A stretch of 44,992 bases of DNA from CAWDPQ01 sp049642465 (GTDB lineage: Bacteria > Acidobacteriota > Vicinamibacteria > Vicinamibacterales > 2-12-FULL-66-21): positions 1 to 44,992 of the forward strand of contig JBAROV010000252.1 of the NCBI GenBank assembly GCA_049642465.1, read 5' to 3'. Below the pieces are notes generated by a model. The model saw nothing but the letters and a program-made list of their open reading frames with translations. It was not told where the DNA came from and did not search any database. Positions 1-8,590 of the stretch are shown here, piece by piece; the first letter of the stretch is position 1; every line of letters begins with the position of its first letter. Position numbers and translations under genes: made by a program.

Positions 1-197
1 CCCCGGCCCCGCTGGTCGCGGCCGCGGTGGATTTCGTGCTCGAAGGGTTGTACGCGCAGAAGAAAATCAGTCGGTCCGACGAGTTCCAGTATCAGGGCGC
101 GGAGCCGCAACGGCGGGGCCCCCGCGGCACGGCCCCCGAGACGCTCGTCGATCGAGAACTCCCGCTGCGCGGTGAAAAGAAGAAGTATTACAACTGA
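1..197 (+). CDS. C-terminal end of a MoxR/Mg-chelatase-like AAA+ ATPase (partial)
   Basis: An open frame enters from the left edge (first full codon at base 3) and ends in TGA at 195-197, overlapping the ATG of the next gene (TGATG). The visible 64 residues include VDFVLEGLYAQKKISRS, which resembles the C-terminal end of magnesium-chelatase-subunit-I-like ATPases that are commonly paired with a VWA protein, and then a charged tail ending KKKYYN. The ATPase motifs lie outside the window, so the family call rests on this short match and on the VWA partner directly downstream. Such pairs usually act as ATPase-driven chaperones or metal inserters; the client here is unknown. Confidence 0.5.
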   Translation, partial: PAPLVAAAVDFVLEGLYAQKKISRSDEFQYQGAEPQRRGPRGTAPETLVDRELPLRGEKKKYYN

Positions 198-1489
198 TGC
201 GGTTCCGCTATTCGAAATTCCGCCCGGAGGATCTCGACGGTCTGGACCTCGAGGAGTTGCTGTCCAGGCTATCGGACATGCTGCTGTCGAGCGGATTCGA
301 CAGCCCGTACGGCCTGCCGTACGAAGACGATGACGATCAGGGCGGACACTCGCGTCAGGCGCTGCACGATGCCATCCTCGAAGCGCTGCTCAACGGCGGT
401 TTGCTGTCGGACGAAACGCTCGAAAAGCTGCTCGGCAAGGACTGGCAGCACTCAGAGGACGCTGAGGCTCGCATCGATGAATTGATCGAGCGCATCATCG
501 AGAAGTTGCAGCAGCAGGGTTACTTATCGGGCTCCCCGGACCTCGAGCGCGACCGGCAAGCGCGAGAGCGCCCTGGTCCCGGGATGGGTGGCAATGAAGC
601 CACTTACCGTTTCGAGATCACCGACAAAAGCCTGGATTTTCTCGGCTACCGCGCGCTGCGCGACCTGCTTGGCTCAATCGGACGCAGCAGCATCGGGCGT
701 CACGACACGCGCGAGATGGCCACCGGCATCGAGGCGAGCGGCGCGCCGAAGCCGTACGAGTTCGGCGACACGATGAACCTCGATGCCAGCGGCACGATCC
801 TGAATGCCGTGCTGCGCACCGGCCGGGAAAAGGGGACAGTCCCCCTTTCCCAAGGCATTGCGGTGGATTACGAAGACCTGATGGTGGTCCAGGGAGAGTA
901 CCAAAGTTCCTGCGCGACGGTGCTGATGCTGGACTGCAGCCACAGCATGATTCTCTACGGCGAAGATCGCTTTACGCCGGCCAAACGAGTGGCCCTCGCA
1001 CTCGCGAACCTCATTCGCCTCCAGTATCCGGGTGACGCGCTCAAGCTCGTGCTGTTTCACGACTCCGCCGAAGAGATTCCTTTGAGCCGCCTCGCGCGCG
1101 TCCGAGTCGGCCCTTACTACACGAACACCCGGGAAGGGCTTCGGCTCGCTCGGCGGATTCTGGAACGGCAGCAGAAAGACATGCGGCAGATCGTCATGAT
1201 CACCGACGGCAAACCGTCTGCGCTGACCAGACCTGACGGACGCATCTATCGCAACGCCTTCGGACTCGATCCCTTCATCGTCTCCGAAACGTTCGCTGAG
1301 GTTGCCGCGTGCCGCAAGGCGGGCATCCTGATTAACACGTTCATGCTCGCGCGGGACTACGATCTCGTCAGCTTCGTCCGGAAGGTCGCGCAAATCTGCC
1401 ACGGCAAGGCCTACTTCACCACGCCGCGGACGCTCGGCCAGTACGTGCTCATGGATTACATGGAGAAGAAGACCAGGACGATACATTGA
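197..1489 (+). CDS. VWA-domain protein, partner of the upstream MoxR-like ATPase
   Basis: 430 residues. The N-terminal half is acidic and helical with no recognised fold (residues 1-200). A von Willebrand factor A domain follows, with the metal-ion-dependent adhesion site visible as DCSHS (246-250) and the later acidic loop ITDGKPS. No signal peptide, so cytoplasmic. In the family, the VWA protein binds the AAA+ ATPase through this metal site and together they remodel or load a client. It is translationally coupled to the ATPase (TGATG overlap), and its stop overlaps the likely TTG start of the LON gene. A palindromic repeat (825-851) is read through in frame as residues 210-218, in the linker just before the VWA domain. 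Confidence 0.8.
   Translation: MRFRYSKFRPEDLDGLDLEELLSRLSDMLLSSGFDSPYGLPYEDDDDQGGHSRQALHDAILEALLNGGLLSDETLEKLLGKDWQHSEDAEARIDELIERIIEKLQQQGYLSGSPDLERDRQARERPGPGMGGNEATYRFEITDKSLDFLGYRALRDLLGSIGRSSIGRHDTREMATGIEASGAPKPYEFGDTMNLDASGTILNAVLRTGREKGTVPLSQGIAVDYEDLMVVQGEYQSSCATVLMLDCSHSMILYGEDRFTPAKRVALALANLIRLQYPGDALKLVLFHDSAEEIPLSRLARVRVGPYYTNTREGLRLARRILERQQKDMRQIVMITDGKPSALTRPDGRIYRNAFGLDPFIVSETFAEVAACRKAGILINTFMLARDYDLVSFVRKVAQICHGKAYFTTPRTLGQYVLMDYMEKKTRTIH
825..851. repeat. Palindromic REP-like sequence inside the VWA gene
   Basis: Two 13-nt arms, GGGAAAAGGGGAC and GTCCCCCTTTCCC, surround a single A; the arms pair with one mismatch. The 27-nt element keeps the reading frame and encodes REKGTVPLS. 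It looks like an extragenic palindrome that landed inside a coding region. No second copy is present in the window. Confidence 0.6.
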
Positions 1490-2127
1490 CGATTGCTCCG
1501 ATGCTTCCATCCGAGATTCCGATTTTTCCGCTCCCCAACGTGGTGCTCTTCCCCAACGTGTTTCTACCGCTGCACATTTTCGAGCCGCGCTACAGACAAA
1601 TGGTGGCCGATGCACTCGCCGGCGACCGGATTATCGGAATGGTGCTCCTGAGACCGGGGTGGGAGGGCAATTACGAGGGGCGCCCGCCGGTGTACCCGAT
1701 CGGCTGCGCCGGGCTTGTCACGCACGCCGAGCCGCTGACCGACGGCCGCTACAACATCGTCCTGCGCGGGCTGGAGAAGTTCCGGATCCTCGAGGAGGAG
1801 AGCGGACACGACTACCGGATCGCGCGCGTTCAGACGATCATGGAAGGTATCAACGACGCCGACCGCGCCAGCATGCGCGTGGAACGGCGACGACTCGAGG
1901 CGCTGCTCGTGCCGCAACCGGAAGGCCGCGGATCCGACGCGAAGGTGCCGCCGTCAATGGCCGACGAGGATCTGGTCAACGCGCTCGCCCAGTACCTGGA
2001 GCTGGAACCGGTCGAGAAGCAGGCACTCCTCGAGCGCGAAGGATTGCTCGCGCGCTGTCGCTCGCTCATCGAGCTGCTCGAAATGAAGGTGATCGTGTCG
2101 CAGAACAAGTGGCAGGGCACTCACTAG
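1486..2127 (+). CDS. LON-substrate-binding-domain protein (peptidase S16, N-terminal domain only)
   Basis: About 210 residues made almost entirely of a LON N-terminal domain: IPIFPLPNVVLFPNVFLPL followed by HIFEPRYRQM, then YPIGCAGLV and the GRYNIVLRGLEKFRIL block. There is no AAA+ or protease domain, so it is a stand-alone LON-domain protein, a group whose role is not well defined but is thought to bind unfolded or target proteins. The start shown is TTG at 1486, overlapping the VWA stop (TTGA); ATG at 1501 is the alternative and would give 208 residues. It closes the ATPase-VWA-LON operon. Its stop shares bases with that of the convergent YpdA-like gene (CTAG, 2124-2127). Confidence 0.8.
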   Translation: MTIAPMLPSEIPIFPLPNVVLFPNVFLPLHIFEPRYRQMVADALAGDRIIGMVLLRPGWEGNYEGRPPVYPIGCAGLVTHAEPLTDGRYNIVLRGLEKFRILEEESGHDYRIARVQTIMEGINDADRASMRVERRRLEALLVPQPEGRGSDAKVPPSMADEDLVNALAQYLELEPVEKQALLEREGLLARCRSLIELLEMKVIVSQNKWQGTH

Positions 2128-3152
2128 TCGCGACTCTTCGTTCTCCCGTCCTTACTCAGGATCTCCTCTATCACCTTCTGGCCGTGGAAGCGGCCGTTTT
2201 CGATGAAGACGGTCCCGCTGCGCAAGCCGGCGACCACCGCGCCAGCGACGTAGATACGCGGCACATTTGTTTCAAACGTTTCGGGATTGAAGACCGGGCC
2301 GCACGTCTCGGGATTGATCTCGACGCCGGCGTTCCGCAGAAGCGTCGTGTCAGAGCGATAGCCGATCAGCAGAAACACGGCGTCGGTCTCGAGAATCTCG
2401 CGGATGCTCGTCCGTTCGCTCTCGAGCACGACTTCCGTCGGGCGGATCTCGACCACGCGCGTGTCGAAACGCGCGGCAATCGACCCTTCGCGAATGCGAT
2501 TCTCGATATCGGGCTTGACCCAGTATTTGATGGAATCGCCCAGTGCTGAACGTCGATGCACGAGCGTCACGTTGGCACCCGCGCGAAATAAATCGAGCGC
2601 GGCTTCCGCCGCCGAGTTCTTCCCGCCGACGATGACCACGCGCTTTCTGAAAAACGGGTGGGGCTGCGTGTAGTAGTGCGACACCTGCGGCAGATCCTCA
2701 CCGGGAATATCGAGGTGGTTCGCTACGTCATACGCCCCCGTCGCAATCACGACGAATCGTGCATGCCGGGGCCGGCGGACGCCCATCGCGGATTGCGTGT
2801 CCACGACAAACGTGTCGTCGCTGCCCACCACCGGCTCGCGTGAAATTGCCATGACGGTTTCGTCGAACAGGACATCGAGCTGATAAGCGTCGGTCACCCG
2901 GCGGTAATAGCGGAGCGCCTCCAGCCTCGTCGGCTTGTCGTAGGGGCTGACAAACGGCAGGCCGCCAATCTCCATCAGTTCGGGGGTCGTGAAGAAGACC
3001 ATCTCCGTTGGATAGTGCAGGAGGGAATTGACCAGGGCTCCTTTTTCGATGACCTGGCACGACAGGCCGCTCTTCGACGCCGCGATTGCGGTCGCCAGGC
3101 CTGCCGGGCCGGCGCCAACGACCAGAACATCGAGCACGTTCCGGGTACTCAT
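2124..3152 (-). CDS. YpdA-like FAD/NAD(P)-dependent thiol-disulfide oxidoreductase
   Basis: 342 residues. An FAD-binding Rossmann motif is near the N-terminus (VVGAGPAGLATA), followed by EKGALVNSLLHYPTEM and FFTTPELMEIGG, which are hallmarks of the YpdA/Bdr group. A second nucleotide motif, VIVGGKNSAAEAALDLFRAG, fits NADPH binding. Characterised members reduce bacillithiol disulfide; whether this organism makes bacillithiol cannot be seen here, so the substrate is open. Cytoplasmic. The start ATG overlaps the stop of the upstream exported hypothetical by 4 bases (ATGA), so the two are probably co-translated. Confidence 0.8.
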   Translation of the reverse strand: MSTRNVLDVLVVGAGPAGLATAIAASKSGLSCQVIEKGALVNSLLHYPTEMVFFTTPELMEIGGLPFVSPYDKPTRLEALRYYRRVTDAYQLDVLFDETVMAISREPVVGSDDTFVVDTQSAMGVRRPRHARFVVIATGAYDVANHLDIPGEDLPQVSHYYTQPHPFFRKRVVIVGGKNSAAEAALDLFRAGANVTLVHRRSALGDSIKYWVKPDIENRIREGSIAARFDTRVVEIRPTEVVLESERTSIREILETDAVFLLIGYRSDTTLLRNAGVEINPETCGPVFNPETFETNVPRIYVAGAVVAGLRSGTVFIENGRFHGQKVIEEILSKDGRTKSRD

Positions 3153-3850
3153 CGTTTCGGTTTGAGCGGTGTGCGCGGCCGGTATTGCACGGTGATGTTG
3201 CTCACGATGGCGACCGGTCGTCCTGGCGCCGCGGTTTCACGCCCCGCTGCCGTAAACGCTTCGAGCACTTCGCCGAGCAAACTCACCTGATCCACGGCTT
3301 GCGGTACACGAATGCTGACAAGTTCACGACCGAGCGGCGCAACCGCCTTGACGCCTCCCGGTCCCGCCCCGCCAGTGATCCGCTCGTAGAGATCCGCAGC
3401 GGTGCGAAACTCCGATTGTACTGCGCCCCGTTCAAGGAGTTCACTGTCCATCGTGAGCACGCCGATGACCGCGCTGTATTTCGCGTACTTGCGGCCGGCA
3501 CGCATCTCCTCTTCCGAGTAGGTGTGACGGTTGTGGAGGTCGAATGTGAGGATCGCTTCGCCGGCGTGCGGCGGCAGGTTGACGATGACCCCTTCAGCGG
3601 GATCGCGACCGGCAAGGACGAAGCAATAGGCCGCCCCGGTTCTCACGCCGGTGCCCAGCAATTCGGCGCACTTCACCTGAGCCGGCTCCGTCTTCATCGC
3701 CGGAGGTGGCGCAGGTTTGGGTTTGGTGCGCCGACGTTGCATGGCGTCGGCGCTTTCTCCGGAGACCGTCAGCGCACAGGCGAGAATCAGTGCAGCCGAG
3801 GGCGTCAGCGACACGCCCTGACCGCTACCTGGCCGTCCGAACGAACGCAT
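3149..3850 (-). CDS. Exported hypothetical protein
   Basis: 233 residues, not recognised. The N-terminus carries a weak signal-like segment (TPSAALILACALTVSG), then a basic and proline-rich stretch (RRRTKPKPAPPPA), then a compact domain with GAAYCFVLAG, FDLHNRHTYSEEEM and a C-terminal IVSNITVQYRPR. The body repeatedly mentions beta-strand-like segments and may be a periplasmic binding or carrier fold, but no family is claimed. ATG at 3850 is chosen because an extended -10 box (TGTTATACT) ends 6 nt before it; longer readings of this frame run into the neighbouring gene. Coupled by a 4-base overlap to the YpdA-like gene. Confidence 0.65.
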   Translation of the reverse strand: MRSFGRPGSGQGVSLTPSAALILACALTVSGESADAMQRRRTKPKPAPPPAMKTEPAQVKCAELLGTGVRTGAAYCFVLAGRDPAEGVIVNLPPHAGEAILTFDLHNRHTYSEEEMRAGRKYAKYSAVIGVLTMDSELLERGAVQSEFRTAADLYERITGGAGPGGVKAVAPLGRELVSIRVPQAVDQVSLLGEVLEAFTAAGRETAAPGRPVAIVSNITVQYRPRTPLKPKR

Positions 3851-3856
3851 GACGGC

Positions 3857-3862
3857 AGTATA
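3857..3862 (-). promoter_or_regulatory. Extended -10 box 6 nt before the ATG; likely leaderless transcript
   Basis: On the minus strand TGTTATACT is followed by GCCGTC and the ATG at 3850. With normal -10 to +1 spacing, transcription would begin at or next to the start codon. No Shine-Dalgarno sequence and no clear -35 box are visible. Confidence 0.45.
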
Positions 3863-3882
3863 ACAACTGCCTTCGCTCCCAC

Positions 3883-5943
3883 TTACTTCGTGAACGTGGC
3901 CGACGGAGCACTCGCTGCCGACCCTCCGGATCCGGTGGCCGTCACCACGGCGTAGTACGAACCCGCCGCGAGCGGATTCACGATGTCGGAGATGTCGACT
4001 GAAATTTCGTTGTTGACTGGCGAGGGTTTCCCGAGATTCTTCGTCGCCACGGGAGTCGCGCTGACCGAATCGGTCGACCGCCGGAGCGCCACCGAGTACG
4101 ACGTGACCATGGTTGCGTGATCCGCCGACGGAGCAAACATCAGCGTCGTCGGGGTGACCGTCGTCGTCGTCGTCACATTCACCGATACCGCTGCGGATGC
4201 CGTGGACGCTCCACCGTTGTCGTACGCCACCGCGGTGAGCGAATAGGTCCCTGCGGCAACGTTGTTCCACGTCACGCTATAGGGGGCGGACGTATCACTG
4301 CTGATCAACGTCGATCCACGCAAGAAGTCCACGCGGGTGATGCTGCCATTGCTGTCCGACGCGGATGCCGCGATCGTGATCGTCGCGGGGGCGATAAACG
4401 TCGCACCGTTGGCGGGGCTGGTGATGGCAGAGGTCGGCGGCGAATTCGTCGAACTGCCGACCGTCACCGTGACCGTTGCGGAGGTACCCGTCGCCCCTTT
4501 GTCGTCGGTTGCAACAGCATAGAGGTTGTACGTCCCGGCCGGAACCGGCCCCCAGGTGACAGAGTACGGACTCGTCGTATCGGTGGCGACGATGTCTCCG
4601 TTGGCGTAGAAGCCGACCTTGGTGATGCTTCCGTTGCTGCCTGAGGCAGACGCCGAGAACGTCACGGCCCCCGGTGCCGAATAGGTCGTGCCGTTGGCTG
4701 GCGCGAGCAGCGTGACCGACGGTGACGCGTTGGTGGACGAGGTCGACCGTTTGATCGCGACGTTGGTAAACGTCGCGGTGGACGTCATGCCGGTGTTGTG
4801 GCTGGTGACGGCGAGTCCCACGTACACAGACGAAGCCATCGGAATCGTTTCGGTGCCGACGATCACCCAGTTCGTGCCATTGGTGGATTCGTACGCGGTG
4901 AAGAGATCACCCTGGCGAACGAGACGCACCCATCCCGGCGGCGTCGCAAACGATCCGGGTGAATGCACCGATATTCCGCCGCTCACCGGACGCCGCTGAA
5001 AGGCCCATCCCTTTCCCGGGGTTCCAGCCATGAACGCATGCGCCGCCGAGGCTGACAACGACTGGCGAATCATCACGCCCCCTTTCGACCATGCGTGGGC
5101 GTACTCGAGGTCGTTCAGCCGCGCGACGATCTCCAGATCACCATCCACGAGCTGATACATGAACTGAAACTGGTCGGAACTCTCCCAGATGTCGCTGCCG
5201 GCGCCGGTTACGGAAAACGTGCCGTTCGATTCGCTCGAGCGTCCCGCCAGCGCTGGACTCCCGACGTCGCGGTTCGTCCAGGCGGACGACGGCGGTGGTG
5301 GTGTCGTCGCCGGGCCGCTGACCGTGACGTTGGTGAATGTCGCCATGGCGCTGCTCGACGCCTGATGACTTGTCACCGCGAGGCCAACCTGGACGGTCGC
5401 AGCCATCGAGATGGTTTCGCTGCCGACAAGCGCCCATGATGTGCCGTTGGCGGAAACGTACGATGTGAAGAGTTGACCGACTCTCACCAGTCGCACCCAA
5501 TACGGCGCGGTCGCAGATCCGCCGGTTGTGTGAGTACTGATTTCTCCCGTGGTGACGCGCCGCTGAAACGCCAACCCCTTCGCCGGGGTAACAAACGTCG
5601 AGGCGTGCCGCGAGGTCGACCCGAGAGTCTCGCGGATCATGACGCCCGCTTTCGTCCACTGGTCGATGTACTGGACGGCAGTCACCTGCGCGCGAATATC
5701 GACGTCCCCACTGATTGATTGATAGACGAACTGGAATTGATCGCTCGAATACCAGATGTCGCTGCCGCCGCCGCGAACGGTGAACGTGCCGGCCGACTCC
5801 GCTGCGCTGCCCGCCGCCGAAGGACTGCCGATGTCACGATTCACCCACGGCGCCGGCAGTTGCGCCAACGCGGAACTCGCCGTGCCGGCCACGACACCGA
5901 GACACACGAATACGTGAAACGCCCAACGGCGCGTCAGAATCAC
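3883..5943 (-). CDS. Secreted multidomain protein: two LamG/DUF1349-like domains, two bacterial Ig domains, C-terminal module
   Basis: 686 residues. Signal peptide at 1-28 (hydrophobic core, ends SSALAQ). Two repeated concanavalin-like domains follow (about 30-208 and 221-400), each with SDIW.SSDQFQF.YQ, KAGVMIR or KGGVMIR, WVRLVR and VGLAVTSH; these resemble the DUF1349 / beta-xylosidase C-terminal lectin-like fold. A proline linker (TTPPPPSS) separates them. Two Ig-like domains come next (SPANGATFIAP, APYSVTWNN types), then an 80-residue C-terminal domain ending ATFTK. Probably an exported carbohydrate- or surface-binding protein without visible catalytic residues. Start GTG at 5943 sits 7 nt after GGAGG; GTG at 5949 is too close to it. 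Paralog of the gene at 6225-8321. Confidence 0.75.
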   Translation of the reverse strand: MILTRRWAFHVFVCLGVVAGTASSALAQLPAPWVNRDIGSPSAAGSAAESAGTFTVRGGGSDIWYSSDQFQFVYQSISGDVDIRAQVTAVQYIDQWTKAGVMIRETLGSTSRHASTFVTPAKGLAFQRRVTTGEISTHTTGGSATAPYWVRLVRVGQLFTSYVSANGTSWALVGSETISMAATVQVGLAVTSHQASSSAMATFTNVTVSGPATTPPPPSSAWTNRDVGSPALAGRSSESNGTFSVTGAGSDIWESSDQFQFMYQLVDGDLEIVARLNDLEYAHAWSKGGVMIRQSLSASAAHAFMAGTPGKGWAFQRRPVSGGISVHSPGSFATPPGWVRLVRQGDLFTAYESTNGTNWVIVGTETIPMASSVYVGLAVTSHNTGMTSTATFTNVAIKRSTSSTNASPSVTLLAPANGTTYSAPGAVTFSASASGSNGSITKVGFYANGDIVATDTTSPYSVTWGPVPAGTYNLYAVATDDKGATGTSATVTVTVGSSTNSPPTSAITSPANGATFIAPATITIAASASDSNGSITRVDFLRGSTLISSDTSAPYSVTWNNVAAGTYSLTAVAYDNGGASTASAAVSVNVTTTTTVTPTTLMFAPSADHATMVTSYSVALRRSTDSVSATPVATKNLGKPSPVNNEISVDISDIVNPLAAGSYYAVVTATGSGGSAASAPSATFTK

Positions 5944-6034
5944 AGACACCCCTCCGGCCTCGCGCGTGCACGACGTGTTCGCGCGCGCAGCAGCACACTT
6001 GAAACTGATGCAGGGACTTCGCGGCAGAACGAGG

Positions 6035-6050
6035 GGCAAGATGACTGCCA
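6035..6050 (-). promoter_or_regulatory. Candidate sigma-54 (-24/-12) promoter for the secreted protein at 3883-5943
   Basis: Minus strand TGGCAGTCATCTTGCC: GG and GC are separated by exactly 10 nt, matching the TGGCAC-N5-TTGC pattern except at the sixth base. The start codon lies about 80 nt beyond the predicted start of transcription. The paralog has an equivalent element at a similar distance. Because the element is palindromic (GGCA...TGCC), a repressor operator is an alternative reading. Confidence 0.45.
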
Positions 6051-6192
6051 CTCGGCAGATCGAAGAAGAAAAGCCCGGATTAGTGGAGTGTGCTGCCGCT
6101 GAGCTGAGCGCGAGCGTAGCGATTCTCACGGCGCAAGCCGGTACTTTTTGCGCGATAGGCGGATGACGCTGTGAAAGTTTGTCCGCCCTCGT

Positions 6193-6218
6193 GAGCTCGA
6201 CGCGAACGCGCCGAGCTC
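6193..6218. terminator. Hairpin directly after the secreted-protein gene at 6225-8321
   Basis: GAGCTCGACGCG, a 2-nt loop, then CGCGCCGAGCTC: 12-bp stem with one wobble or mismatch. It lies 7 nt past the stop codon of the minus-strand gene. In that direction no U-run follows, but an A-run precedes it, so on the plus strand it is followed by TTTTT. It may act as a weak or bidirectional terminator, or as an mRNA 3' stabiliser. Confidence 0.35.
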
Positions 6219-6224
6219 AGCTTT

Positions 6225-8321
6225 TTACTTTGTGAAGTTCGCCGAGGGTGCGCTTGTCGCCGCGCCTGCGGATCCGACCGCGGTGACGACCGCGTAGTAC
6301 GAGCCCGCTGCGAGTGGATTCACGATGTCGGAGATCTCGACCGTGATCTCGCCGTTCGCGGGCGTCGGCTTCCCGAGATCCTTCGTCGCGACCGGTGTCC
6401 CGCTCACCGGATCAGTCGCCCGGTAGATTGCCACCGTGTACGACGTCACGAGCGTGTCGTGATCGGGCGACGCCGTGAACGCAACGCTGGTGGGTGTCGG
6501 CGGTGGCGGTGCGGCACTGACGGTGAGACTGACTGCAGCCGACGTCGTGGTCGCGTCGTCGTCGTCTCGCGCGAGGGCGGTCAGCGAATACGTTCCGGCC
6601 GGCACATTACTCCACGTGAAGCTGTACGGGCTCGCGGTCACGCTGCCCAGAAACTGCGTGCCGACATAGAAGTCCACTCGAGCAACCGCCCCGTCGCTGT
6701 CGTTCGCGGTCGCGTTGATGGTGACGCGAGCCGGCTCCGCGTAGGTCGCCCCATTCGCCGGACTTGTGATCGATACCGTGGGAGGTTGATTCGGGGTCGC
6801 ATTGACTGTCACCGTCGCCGTCGCCGAGGTCGTTTCCGCACCGCCATCGTCGGTCGCGACTGCCGTCAGGTTGTAACTGCCTTCGGCCGTGTTGTTCCAT
6901 GTCGCGTCGTAAGGACTCTCCGTGTCGCTGCCGATTGACTGGCCGTTGACGAAGAACTCGACTTTCGCGATGGCGCCATCCGGGTCTGACGCGGTGGCGC
7001 TCAGAAGCACCGTGGCGGGCGCCGTGTATGTCGTGCCGGACGCCGGGGCGGTCAACATGACAGTTGGCGACTGATTAGTGGAGGTCTGAGTGGTGATTGC
7101 CACGTCAGTAAATGTCGCGGTCGACGTCATGCTCGTGTTGTGGCTCGTGACGGCAAGCCCGACATACACGCCGGCGGGCATGTCGATCGTCTCCGTCCCG
7201 ATGAGCGTCCAGTTCGTTCCGTCCGTGGACTCGTATCCGCTGAACGTGCTGCCGCTCCTGACCAGCCGTACCCATCCTGGCGGCGTCGTGTAGCTCCCAG
7301 GCGAGTGCACCGACAGACCGCCGGTGACTGGACGACGCTGAAATGCCCAGCCCTTGCCGGGAGTGCCTGCCATGAAGGCATGTGCCGCGGAGGCGGTGAG
7401 ACCTTCGCGGATCATCACACCGCCCTTCGACCAGGCATGCGCGTACTCCACGTCAACGACACGCGCCACAACGTCCACGTCACCATTGACCGCCTGGTAC
7501 ATGAAGTGAAACTGGTCGGCGTCATTCCAAATGTCGCTGCCTGCACCAGTCACCGAGAATGTGCCTCCGGACTGGCTCGCACGCCCGGCGAGCACTGGAC
7601 TGCCGATGTCGCCATCCGCCCAGGTCGCCGCACCCGGTGTGGGCGGCGGTGGTGGCGGTGGAGGCGGGGGCTCGGACGAACCGGCCGTACCGACCGTCAC
7701 GTCGGTGAATGTGGCGAGCGCAGTGCGGCCGGGATCCTTGCTGACAACGGCGAGACCAGCGTAGACCGTTGCTGGCATCGAAATCGTCTCGCTGCCGACG
7801 AGCATCCACGCCGAGCCGTCCGGGGAGATATAGGAGGTAAGGAGTTCTCCGCTCCTCACGACACGCACCCAGAAAGGAGCGGTCTGCGAACCGCCCGACG
7901 TGCTCGTGCTGGCGCCGCCGGCGACCACACGGCGCTGGAAGACCAACCCTCTTGCAGGGGTAACGAATGTTGATGCGTGCACCGAACGCGGATCGAGCGA
8001 GGCGCGAATCATCACGCCCGCTTTGGTCCATTCGTGGATATATTCGACGCCGACTACCTGCGCGCGGATGTCGGCATCGCCGGTGATTGGTTGATAGGCG
8101 AAGTGGAATTGATCGCTCGAGTACCAGATGTCGGTGCCCGCGCCACGCACGCTGAATGTGCCACCGGATTCACTCGCACTGCCGGCGGCGTCGGGGGCTC
8201 CGATGTCGGTGCTGGTCCAGGGCGGCGGAAGCGCCTGAGCCTGCGCGTGCGACGCGACGAAACCGATAAGGCCGAGACACACAACCGCGCGTAAAACACA
8301 CACCCGTACATCCGTCGCCAC
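6225..8321 (-). CDS. Secreted multidomain protein, paralog of 3883-5943
   Basis: 698 residues from GTG at 8321, chosen because GGGGAG lies 5-6 nt upstream; GTG at 8327 would abut that site. Same order as its neighbour: signal peptide (ends SHAQAQ), LamG/DUF1349-like domain with GTDIWYSSDQFHFAYQ, a long proline linker (EPPPPPPPPPPTPG), a second such domain (GSDIWNDADQFHFMYQ), two Ig-like domains (SPANGATYAEP type) and the same C-terminal module (SDIVNPLAAGSYYAVVTA). The pair is a tandem duplication that has diverged mostly in linkers and Ig domains. Probably a surface or secreted binding protein; no enzyme active site recognised. Confidence 0.75.
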   Translation of the reverse strand: MATDVRVCVLRAVVCLGLIGFVASHAQAQALPPPWTSTDIGAPDAAGSASESGGTFSVRGAGTDIWYSSDQFHFAYQPITGDADIRAQVVGVEYIHEWTKAGVMIRASLDPRSVHASTFVTPARGLVFQRRVVAGGASTSTSGGSQTAPFWVRVVRSGELLTSYISPDGSAWMLVGSETISMPATVYAGLAVVSKDPGRTALATFTDVTVGTAGSSEPPPPPPPPPPTPGAATWADGDIGSPVLAGRASQSGGTFSVTGAGSDIWNDADQFHFMYQAVNGDVDVVARVVDVEYAHAWSKGGVMIREGLTASAAHAFMAGTPGKGWAFQRRPVTGGLSVHSPGSYTTPPGWVRLVRSGSTFSGYESTDGTNWTLIGTETIDMPAGVYVGLAVTSHNTSMTSTATFTDVAITTQTSTNQSPTVMLTAPASGTTYTAPATVLLSATASDPDGAIAKVEFFVNGQSIGSDTESPYDATWNNTAEGSYNLTAVATDDGGAETTSATATVTVNATPNQPPTVSITSPANGATYAEPARVTINATANDSDGAVARVDFYVGTQFLGSVTASPYSFTWSNVPAGTYSLTALARDDDDATTTSAAVSLTVSAAPPPPTPTSVAFTASPDHDTLVTSYTVAIYRATDPVSGTPVATKDLGKPTPANGEITVEISDIVNPLAAGSYYAVVTAVGSAGAATSAPSANFTK

Positions 8322-8401
8322 GTCCACTCCCCACTCCGTCGTCGTGCCGCGCGCTGCATCATTTCTCCGCTCGCGCGAGTCGCAGTAGCCGAGAGCGAAA
8401 T

Positions 8402-8417
8402 GGCAAATCCATTGCCA
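8402..8417 (-). promoter_or_regulatory. Candidate sigma-54 (-24/-12) promoter for the secreted protein at 6225-8321
   Basis: Minus strand TGGCAATGGATTTGCC with GG-N10-GC spacing, predicted start about 70 nt before the GTG codon. It shares TGGCA-N6-TTGCC with the element ahead of the paralog although the flanking leaders are otherwise unalike. The 17-nt site 8401-8417 is a palindrome (TGGCAA, 5 nt, TTGCCA), so operator function is possible instead. Confidence 0.45.
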
Positions 8418-8590
8418 CGCAAGCGCTGCTGATGGTCTCTCCCGGTTTTATCGGGCCTTCTCGACGATGAGGTGCGTGCGTACTGCCGCGCTCGGTCGAA
8501 GACGAAGCGGTAACGAGCGTGCGTGCGGTGTGTACCGAGCGTCTCTGTGTGAATGTGAGCGCACCAACACCACGCGCTCAGCCGTGAAGC

